Shown: positions 25,289 to 31,599 of the stretch, in pieces
How the letters are laid out: the number at the start of each line of letters is the position of its first letter
Numbering within the stretch: position 1 is the stretch's first letter
Assembly: GCA_035716025.1 (NCBI GenBank)
Contig: DASTKH010000023.1
Coordinates: 1 to 31,599, forward strand
DNA: 31,599 bases
Reading direction: 5' to 3'
DNA from: JADGHE01 sp035716025
GTDB taxonomy: Bacteria; Pseudomonadota; Alphaproteobacteria; Rhizobiales; Xanthobacteraceae
Program-made: the position numbers and the translations under genes
Notes under the pieces: model-generated
Databases searched by the model: none
Told to the model about the DNA's origin: nothing
The model's input: only the letters and a program-made list of their open reading frames with translations

Positions 25289-26782
25289 TCATCGCGGCCG
25301 CGGTGCACTCTGCATCGGATCGAGCGGAAAGATCGGGCGCCGCACATGCTCAAACTTCAGCAGGCTGTTGTCCGACGTGGTCACGCCGACGCCGTCGAGC
25401 GTAACGGTCGCCTTGCCGATCGGCGCAAAGCCGGCGCGGTAATGGATGCGCGACTTGAGCAGGAGATAGCGGCACGCGTGCGGATCGACCCCGAGCGACG
25501 TCAGGATGCCGGTGTCCCACGGCTCGTGGTGCAGCGAGGTGACGACGATCGACATGCTGTCTGTCTCGAACAGGGCCGTCGGCCCCGTTGTGACCCGTGA
25601 GCCGGTGTACATCGGCCCCCGCACGACCCATTCCCCGTCCGACAGCCGGCGCACCTTGCCGGTGAGGCGCAGCGGCCGCCCCTTCACCCCGATCGACGGC
25701 ATATCCGTCTTGCCACCGAGGTCGAGCGTGAGCTCGGCGCCGACGCCGGCCTGAATCATCGCCTGCACGGCCCGTGGGTCCCAGACCGCCGCCACCGCTA
25801 CGTTCCGCAACCCCTGCCGCAGCACCTCGGCGATGACCGTCATGTCGTCCGACGTTCCGCCGGACCCGACATTGTCGGCGTGATCAAGGAGGATGACGGG
25901 CGACTCGGAAATCGCCGCGGCGCGGGCCACCGCCTTTTCCAAGGGCTCGTGCTGGTAGATGAAGTCGTCCTTGCGCGCCCACGCGGCATCGAGCAGACGC
26001 TCGCAGGCGGCCTCCGCCGCCTCCCTGTCTGCGTCCGCTACAACGAACGCGGACAGGCCGGCGTCCGCGATATCGGCCATCGGAAAACCGCCGAAGACGC
26101 TCGCCGCCAGGATTTTGCGGTCCCGCTCGGCCGCGCGGCACATCTCCTGCATCGTCCGCATGGGTTCGTCGGCGGTCCCCATCCGCAGGGTCTGGGCGAG
26201 CAGCGGGAGACGGCCCCAGGCGATCACCGGTTCGACCTCGCCGCGCAGCGCACGCAGGAGTGCGCGGCCGGCCTGCATGCCGGCCTCGTACATGTCGGTA
26301 TGGGGATAGCTCTTGTAGCCGTTGATGATGGTGGCGTTGCGGGCGATCCGCTCGCTCATATTGCCATGCATGTCGAAGGTGACGGCGATCGGCAGCCCCG
26401 GCGCGATCCGCCGCAGCCGTTCGAGGAGGCCGCCTTCCCCATCCGGCTCGCCTTCCGCCGCCATCGCCCCGTGCAGATCGAGAAAGGCCGCATCGATGCC
26501 GCCTTCGGCCACGGTGTCGAGAATGCGGCCGGTCAAATACTCATATGCCTCGCGATGAACGGGCCCCGAGGGCATTGCCTCCGCCGCGATCGGCGTCACC
26601 ACGTCGGCTCCCGCCTCTTCCGCGAGATCGAGGAAGGCGGCCGTCGGATGGTTCGTCCCCTTGTACGCCCGTTTCACGGCCTCGCCTTCGTAAAGGCCCC
26701 AGTCGCGGAATCGTTGCAGGTTGGTGGGAATCGGCGAGAACGTGTTCGTCTCGTGCTTCATCATCGCGATCAGGAAGCGCAT
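25289..26782 (-). CDS. M81 family metallopeptidase (MlrC-like)
   Basis: This is a 497-residue protein of peptidase family M81, whose named member is microcystinase C (MlrC). The N-terminal half opens with MRFLIAMMKHETNTFSPIPT, including the His-Glu pair at 10-11, and continues with FLDLHGAMAAEGEPDGEG and VTFDMHGNMSERI, which supply Asp/His metal positions. The C-terminal half has ILLDHADNVGSGGTSDDM and later TSLHHEPWDTGILTSLGVDP, both conserved in the family. Most members occur in soil bacteria that do not degrade microcystin, and their real substrates are likely small peptides or amides. The ATG at 26782 has GGAGGTG upstream. It is divergent, by 228 bases, from a peptide-type ABC importer that may bring in its substrate. 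Confidence 0.93.
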   Translation of the reverse strand: MRFLIAMMKHETNTFSPIPTNLQRFRDWGLYEGEAVKRAYKGTNHPTAAFLDLAEEAGADVVTPIAAEAMPSGPVHREAYEYLTGRILDTVAEGGIDAAFLDLHGAMAAEGEPDGEGGLLERLRRIAPGLPIAVTFDMHGNMSERIARNATIINGYKSYPHTDMYEAGMQAGRALLRALRGEVEPVIAWGRLPLLAQTLRMGTADEPMRTMQEMCRAAERDRKILAASVFGGFPMADIADAGLSAFVVADADREAAEAACERLLDAAWARKDDFIYQHEPLEKAVARAAAISESPVILLDHADNVGSGGTSDDMTVIAEVLRQGLRNVAVAAVWDPRAVQAMIQAGVGAELTLDLGGKTDMPSIGVKGRPLRLTGKVRRLSDGEWVVRGPMYTGSRVTTGPTALFETDSMSIVVTSLHHEPWDTGILTSLGVDPHACRYLLLKSRIHYRAGFAPIGKATVTLDGVGVTTSDNSLLKFEHVRRPIFPLDPMQSAPRPR

Positions 26783-27010
26783 GCGACACCTCCGCACCCT
26801 CACGGCCCCGGTTCGGGTTACACCTTCCTAGCGGCACGCAAGCCGGTTTCCCAGGGCGAGCAATGCCCGTTCCGTAAAAAGAACCGCTGCCTCTCCGGTA
26901 GCCAAGCCTTGAACCGGCCCGGCCGCGGATTGCGATTGTCATCGCGAGGGGAATGCCGCAGCATCCCGTGGCACGGGCAGAACATGCCGATCCGTCAAGG
27001 GGAGGGCTCC

Positions 27011-28597
27011 ATGAAGCTCAATCGCCGTGCCTTCGTCGGCGGAATCGTTGCCGCACCGTTCCTTGCCAAATCCGGCTTCGCCCAGAGCAAGGGAAGCGTG
27101 CTGCGCGTCATCCCGCATGCCGATCTCAAGAACGTCGATCCGATCTGGACGACCGCCTATATCAGCCGCAATCACGGCTATATGATCTATGATACGCTGT
27201 TCGCGATGGATGCGGATCTCAAGCCGCAGCCGCAAATGGTGGACAGCTGGGAAGAGTCCTCCGACAAGAAGACCTGGACCTTCGTGCTGCGTGAAGGGCT
27301 CTCTTTCCACGACGGAAAGCCCGTGACCGCCGATGATTGCGCCGCCTCGCTCATCCGCTGGGGCAAGCGCGACGGCATGGGCCAGCAACTCTTCACGATT
27401 GTCGAGAGCGTGAAGGGCCGAGACGCGAAGACCCTCGAGATCAAGCTCAGCCGCCCCTACGGGCTGCTGCTCGACTCGATCGGCAAGATCTCCTCCAACG
27501 TCCCCTTCATCATGCCGAAGGCCATCGCCGAAACCGACGCCTTCAAGCAGATCGAAAGTTCGGTCGGGTCCGGCCCCTTTGTCTTCAAGAAGGAGGAGTG
27601 GGTGCCGGGCTCGAAAGTCGTTTACGTCAAGAATCCGAATTACGTGCCGCGCAAGGAACCGCCTTCCGGTGCGGCGGGCGGCAAGATTGCCAAAGCCGAC
27701 CGGGTCGAGTGGCTCTACATTCCGGACCCGACCACGTGCATGAACGCGCTGATGTCCGGCGAGGTCGACTACTACGAGCAGGTTCCGGGCGATCTCGCGC
27801 CCCTGCTCGCCAAGGCGCCGGGCGTGAAGATCGAGGTCCTGGACCCGATCGGCTCGCAGGGCATGCTGCGCTTCAACCACCTCGTCGCGCCGACCAACAA
27901 CATCCTGGTGCGGCGCGCGATCATCCAGGCCCTCAATCAGAAAGAGCTTCTCGCCGCGGCCGTGGGCAACCCGCAATACTACAAGGAGTGCGAGTCGTTC
28001 TTCCCCTGCGGCACGCCGTTCGAATCGAAGGACGGGCTCGACCTGATCCGCCCCTCGAACAAGGAGAAGGCGAAGGAAACGCTGAAACAATCCGGCTACA
28101 ACGGTGAGAAGCTCGTCGTCATGCAGCCGACCGACATTCCGATCTCCAGCGCCTTTGCGCTGGTTGCCGGCAAAACGCTGCGCGACATCGGCATGAATGT
28201 CGACATCCAGGCAATGGACTGGTCGTCCGTGACCTCGCGCCGCGCAAAGAAGGACCCGGTGGAGCAAGGCGGCTGGAACCTGTTCCCGACCTGGTGGATC
28301 GGCGGCGATCTGCTCAACCCGCTCACCAGCGTCGCGCTCATTGCCGACCCGGGCAAGGCCTGGCCGGGCTGGCCGGACGACAAGAAGCTCGAAGAACTGC
28401 GCCAAGCCTTCGCCAACGCGCCCGACCTCGAGGCACAGAAGAAAGCGGCCGCCGCCGTTCAAGCTCGCGCGATCGAAATCGGCACGCACGTCAATCTCGG
28501 CACGTTCTTCGTGCCGGTCGGCTACCGCGAAAACGTGAAGGGCATGATCCCCTCCCCTGTGCAGTTCTTCTGGAACATGGAGAAGGTCTCCGTATAG
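27011..28597 (+). CDS. ABC transporter substrate-binding protein, peptide/opine type (SBP family 5)
   Basis: This is a 528-residue periplasmic binding protein. The N-terminus MKLNRRAFVGGIVAAPFLA is a Tat-like signal, with likely cleavage near GFAQS. The family 5 features are present: LRVIPHADLKNVDPIWTTAY, then DTLFAMDADLKPQPQMVDSW, then FVLREGLSFHDGKPVTADDC. SVGSGPFVFKKEEWVPGSK in lobe II and YIPDPTTCMNALMSGEVDY also fit. Such proteins bind di- and oligopeptides, nickel, opines or glutathione; which one cannot be told. The ATG at 27011 follows GGGGAGGG. It is the first gene of a four-gene importer with permeases at 28774 and 29712 and an ATPase at 30593. Confidence 0.95.
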   Translation: MKLNRRAFVGGIVAAPFLAKSGFAQSKGSVLRVIPHADLKNVDPIWTTAYISRNHGYMIYDTLFAMDADLKPQPQMVDSWEESSDKKTWTFVLREGLSFHDGKPVTADDCAASLIRWGKRDGMGQQLFTIVESVKGRDAKTLEIKLSRPYGLLLDSIGKISSNVPFIMPKAIAETDAFKQIESSVGSGPFVFKKEEWVPGSKVVYVKNPNYVPRKEPPSGAAGGKIAKADRVEWLYIPDPTTCMNALMSGEVDYYEQVPGDLAPLLAKAPGVKIEVLDPIGSQGMLRFNHLVAPTNNILVRRAIIQALNQKELLAAAVGNPQYYKECESFFPCGTPFESKDGLDLIRPSNKEKAKETLKQSGYNGEKLVVMQPTDIPISSAFALVAGKTLRDIGMNVDIQAMDWSSVTSRRAKKDPVEQGGWNLFPTWWIGGDLLNPLTSVALIADPGKAWPGWPDDKKLEELRQAFANAPDLEAQKKAAAAVQARAIEIGTHVNLGTFFVPVGYRENVKGMIPSPVQFFWNMEKVSV

Positions 28598-28773
28598 CGC
28601 GCGGATTGCGGCGGCGCCCGAATGGCTGTCCATCATCGGCGGACGGGGCGATGACGGAAAGCGCAGCGAGCCTCCGGTCTTGCTTGCCTTGGACTGTGGG
28701 GGAGGCGCGGATTCCGCATGCCGCGACGCTTGCGGTCCGCTTACGATGACCCGACCTTAGCGCCCAGGCCTCC

Positions 28774-29715
28774 ATGCTCGCCTTCATTGCCAATCGCATC
28801 CTCTCCACGATCCCGGTCATGGCCGTCGTGGCGTTCGTGGTGTTTTTGCTGCTGCGTCTTTCCCCGGGCGATCCGGCGGCGGTGATCGCCGGCGACTATG
28901 CGACGGCGGAGCAGGTGGAACGCATCCGCAGCCAGCTTGGACTCGACCTGCCGATCCATACGCAGTTCGTGAGCTGGCTCGGCCGCATCCTGCGCGGCGA
29001 TCTCGGCGTGTCCATCTTCTCCAACCTTCCGGTCACGACGCTTATCGCCCAGCGGGTCGAGCCGACGCTGATGCTTGCCTTGTCCACCATCGTCTTTTCG
29101 ATCCTCGTTGCCGTGCCGCTCGGCGTCCTCGCCGCTTGGAAGGCCAATACGTGGATCGATCGCGCCGTGATGGTCTTTGCGGTGATCGGCTTTTCGGTCC
29201 CGGTCTTCGTGCTCGGCTATTTCCTGATCTACGGCTTCGCCCTCGGCCTCAATTGGTTTCCCGTGCAGGGCTACCGCAGCCCGTTCGACGGTCTCGGCCA
29301 GTTCGCCCGCCACATCGCTTTGCCGACATTGACCTTGTCCGCGATCTTCATCGCCCTCATCGCCCGCATCACGCGTGCCACGGTCTTGGAGGTTCTCAGC
29401 GAGGACTATATCCGCACCGCCCGCGCCAAGGGGCAGATCGAACGCAAAGTGCTGTTCCAGCACGCGCTCAAGAACGCGGCCGTGCCGATCGTCACCGTCA
29501 TCGGACTCGGTATCGCGCTGCTGATCGGCGGCGTCGTGGTGACGGAAAGCGTGTTCAACATCCCGGGGCTCGGGCGGCTCGTGGTCGATGCGATCCTCAA
29601 GCGCGACTACCCGATCATCCAGGGGCTGATCCTCTTGTTCTCTTTCATCTACATCCTTCTCAACCTGCTCATCGACATCACCTACACCTTCCTCGATCCG
29701 AGGATCCGCTATTGA
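28774..29715 (+). CDS. ABC transporter permease, DppB type
   Basis: This is a 313-residue inner-membrane permease with six predicted spans. The N-terminal MLAFIANRILSTIPVMAVVAF is the usual first span of DppB/OppB. The signatures LRLSPGDPAAVIAG and RSQLGLDLPIHTQFVSWL follow. The EAA loop that docks the ATPase is near residue 210 (YIRTARAKGQIERKVLFQHA), and TESVFNIPGLGRLVVDAI comes shortly before the last span. It lies 176 bases after the binding protein. Its stop overlaps the next gene's TTG as TTGA at 29712-29715. Confidence 0.95.
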   Translation: MLAFIANRILSTIPVMAVVAFVVFLLLRLSPGDPAAVIAGDYATAEQVERIRSQLGLDLPIHTQFVSWLGRILRGDLGVSIFSNLPVTTLIAQRVEPTLMLALSTIVFSILVAVPLGVLAAWKANTWIDRAVMVFAVIGFSVPVFVLGYFLIYGFALGLNWFPVQGYRSPFDGLGQFARHIALPTLTLSAIFIALIARITRATVLEVLSEDYIRTARAKGQIERKVLFQHALKNAAVPIVTVIGLGIALLIGGVVVTESVFNIPGLGRLVVDAILKRDYPIIQGLILLFSFIYILLNLLIDITYTFLDPRIRY

Positions 29716-30596
29716 GCGATCTGTCCCAACCGACGCCCGAGGTCGCCCTGGCTCGTCGCCGCGCCGCAGGGTGGGGCGATCTCGTGCTGCGCCAGCCACT
29801 CGCCGTGTCGGGCGCCGCGATCCTGTTCTGCATGGTGCTGGCCGCGCTCCTTGCCCCGGCGATCGCGCCGATCGACCCGCTGTTTCTCGACCCCCTGCGG
29901 CGTCTGCGCCCGCCAAACGAAATCAACTGGTTCGGAACCGACCAGTTCGGCCGAGACGTGTTCAGCCGGGTCGTCTACGGCTCCCGTGTCTCGCTGATCG
30001 TCGGCGCCTCGGTCGCGGTTCTGTCGATTATCATCGGGCTCGCAATCGGCCTGGTTGCCGGCTATGTGCGATGGCTCGATGTGCTCGTCATGCGCATCAT
30101 GGACGGCCTCATGGCGATCCCCGGCGTGCTGCTCGCCATCGCGCTCGTCTCGCTCTCGGGCGCGAGCCTGCTGACGGTGATCGTCGCCATCACCGTGCCG
30201 GAAGTGCCGCGCGTCGTCCGGCTCGTGCGTTCCGTCGTGCTGACCGTGCGTGAGGAGCCCTATGTGGAAGCTGCGATCGCAGTCGGCACGCGGCTGCCGC
30301 TCATCCTCGTCCGCCACGTTCTTCCGAACAGCATTCCGCCATTGATCGTGCAGGCCACCTATGTTTGCGCCTCGGCGATGCTGACCGAGGCGATTCTGAG
30401 CTTTCTCGGCGCCGGCACGCCGCCCGAGATCCCGAGCTGGGGCAATATGATGGCGGAAGGACGGTTGTTCTTTCCGATCGCGCCGCGGATCGTGCTGCTG
30501 CCCGGCATCGCGCTCGCCCTCACCATTCTCGCGGTGAATGTCCTCGGCGACGGTCTGCGCGATCGGCTGGACCCCAAGCTTGCGAAGCGGGTGTGA
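29712..30596 (+). CDS. ABC transporter permease, DppC type
   Basis: This is a 294-residue permease of the DppC/OppC type. After a short cytoplasmic N-terminus comes the first span (LAVSGAAILFCMVLAALLAP), then the periplasmic PNEINWFGTDQFGRDVFSRV, a hallmark of DppC. Further spans follow, with the EAA loop near residue 190 (EEPYVEAAIAVGTRLPLILV). It ends with LGDGLRDRLDPKL, also typical. The start is a TTG at 29712 that overlaps the DppB stop; GAGGATCC lies just upstream, and no in-frame ATG occurs before the first conserved span. Its stop overlaps the ATPase GTG as GTGA (30593-30596). Confidence 0.93.
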   Translation: MSDLSQPTPEVALARRRAAGWGDLVLRQPLAVSGAAILFCMVLAALLAPAIAPIDPLFLDPLRRLRPPNEINWFGTDQFGRDVFSRVVYGSRVSLIVGASVAVLSIIIGLAIGLVAGYVRWLDVLVMRIMDGLMAIPGVLLAIALVSLSGASLLTVIVAITVPEVPRVVRLVRSVVLTVREEPYVEAAIAVGTRLPLILVRHVLPNSIPPLIVQATYVCASAMLTEAILSFLGAGTPPEIPSWGNMMAEGRLFFPIAPRIVLLPGIALALTILAVNVLGDGLRDRLDPKLAKRV

Positions 30597-31599
30597 CCGT
30601 GCCCGGCCCCTCCTCTTCCGTCCGTAGCGCCTGCACGAACCGCGCAGCGGATCCCGGCCGCGCGGCGCGCGCACCCGTGCTCGCGGTCGAAGGTCTCACG
30701 GTCCGCCTACCTCTTGGCGCGGACCGCCGCAACGCCGTCGAGAGCATCTCCTTCACGGTGGGCGCCGGCGAGATCGTGTGCATCGTCGGGGAGTCCGGAT
30801 CGGGAAAGTCCGTCACCGCCCACAGCATCATGGGCCTGCTTCCGCCGCAGCTTGTCCCGACCTCAGGCCGCATTCTCCTCGACGGTGAAAGTCTCCTGGA
30901 GAAATCGCCCGAAGCCCTGCGGGCGCTGCGAGGCGACCGCATGGCCATGATCTTCCAGGAGCCGATGACGGCGCTTAACCCCGTGATGCGCGTCGGCGAG
31001 CAGATCGAGGAGGTGCTCGCGATCCATACCGATCTCGACGCCGCCGGGCGTCGGCGCCGGGCACTCGAAGTGATGGCGGCGGTTCACCTGCCGGATGTCG
31101 AGCGCCTGATCGATACCTATCCGCATCAGCTTTCGGGCGGCCAGCGCCAGCGCATCATGATCGCGGCGGCACTCGCGCTCGACCCGGTGCTGCTGATCGC
31201 CGACGAGCCGACGACCGCGCTCGATGTCACGACCCAGGCGCAGATTCTCAAACTCATCAAGGAGCTGCAGCAGCGGCGGGGTACCGGCGTGCTGTTCATC
31301 ACCCACGATTTCGGGGTGGTGGCGGAAATCGCTCATCGGGTCGTCGTCATGCAGGACGGCCGCGTCGTCGAGGAGGGCCGCGCGGACGACGTGCTGCGAA
31401 GGCCGCGCGCCGAGTACACCCGCATGCTCATCCGTGCAGTCCCGACCCTCACGCCGCCGCAGCGCGCGCCGCTCGAAAACGCGCCGATCTTGATCGCAAC
31501 GCAAGCCCTGACGAAGACCTATGTCGTCGGCGGCTTCTTCGACAAGCGCCGGGTCGTGAACGCGGCGCGAAAGGTCGACCTCAAAGTGCGGCGGGGCGA
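30593..31599 (+). CDS. ABC transporter ATP-binding protein, two-domain (DppD-DppF-like), right end cut off
   Basis: The frame is open from a GTG at 30593 (overlapping the DppC stop as GTGA) to the right edge, about 335 residues. A second GTG at 30599 is also possible. The first ATPase domain is complete: Walker A GESGSGKS at residues 66-73, Q-loop MIFQEPMTALNP, signature LSGGQRQR, Walker B VLLIADEPTTALD and H-loop FITHDFG. After a linker (RAVPTLTPPQRAPL) a second domain starts with ILIATQALTKTYVVGG at about 31487 and is cut by the window. This gives the tandem arrangement in which one chain replaces separate DppD and DppF subunits. It energises the importer encoded just upstream, on the cytoplasmic face. 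Confidence 0.93.
   Translation, partial: MTVPGPSSSVRSACTNRAADPGRAARAPVLAVEGLTVRLPLGADRRNAVESISFTVGAGEIVCIVGESGSGKSVTAHSIMGLLPPQLVPTSGRILLDGESLLEKSPEALRALRGDRMAMIFQEPMTALNPVMRVGEQIEEVLAIHTDLDAAGRRRRALEVMAAVHLPDVERLIDTYPHQLSGGQRQRIMIAAALALDPVLLIADEPTTALDVTTQAQILKLIKELQQRRGTGVLFITHDFGVVAEIAHRVVVMQDGRVVEEGRADDVLRRPRAEYTRMLIRAVPTLTPPQRAPLENAPILIATQALTKTYVVGGFFDKRRVVNAARKVDLKVRRG

Noticed and set aside
25880..27010. Upstream in-frame extension of the ABC binding protein
   Set aside because: It runs antisense through the M81 gene and has no family likeness. The Tat-like signal and ribosome site fix the start at 27011.

Overview
The window reads as high-GC alphaproteobacterial chromosome, most likely Hyphomicrobiales (Rhizobiales). 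The pointers are a MucR/Ros-family regulator, a DUF3750 protein, a Tat-exported beta-helix protein of the RR_plus_rpt type, heterodimeric methylmalonyl-CoA mutase with MeaB, many Tat-like signal peptides, and densely packed genes with ATGA, GTGA and TTGA stop/start overlaps. I saw no tRNA, rRNA, CRISPR, insertion sequence or phage gene. This looks like ordinary chromosome carrying several small metabolic and transport modules.

Layout. (1) 2-5178, plus strand: the tail of a possible C15-type peptidase, coupled by ATGA to a Tat beta-helix protein; then a DUF3750 lipid-anchored or membrane-anchored protein; then a compact arsenosugar module of the radical SAM enzyme ArsS (cysteine form, not selenocysteine) and two glycosyltransferases of the TIGR04283 and TIGR04282 types. 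ArsM, the methyltransferase expected upstream in the pathway, is not in the window. (2) 5194-15664, minus strand, read right to left: a DUF4332 helix-hairpin-helix protein, folP-folB-folK with overlapping ends, the two methylmalonyl-CoA mutase subunits, a complete tripartite tricarboxylate transporter (TctC-TctB-TctA), and meaB starting 5 bases after tctA. The mutase chaperone is therefore tied to a carboxylate importer, which suggests uptake of a carboxylate that drains through methylmalonyl-CoA to succinyl-CoA. A perfect 12-bp inverted repeat sits just upstream of tctC. (3) 16148-20256, plus strand: a HerA-like DUF853 ATPase, an M20 dipeptidase and a nitronate-monooxygenase-like flavoprotein.

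(4) 20266-22590, minus strand: an iron-type superoxide dismutase followed by a GT39-like multi-pass glycosyltransferase. (5) 22752-25204, plus strand: a membrane-anchored protein with a Pro/Ala-rich linker and a small conserved-looking C-terminal module, a strong hairpin, a MucR regulator whose zinc-finger fourth ligand position is Gln, and an SMP-30/gluconolactonase. (6) 25289-31599: an M81 (MlrC-like) metallopeptidase on the minus strand, divergent from a peptide/opine-type ABC importer (binding protein, two permeases, and a two-domain ATPase that runs off the right edge).

I did not find a clear, wholly new defence or mobile system. The best leads are the tct-meaB-mutase linkage with its palindrome, the Gln-substituted MucR with tandem repeats in its leader, and the arsenosugar module without a local ArsM.
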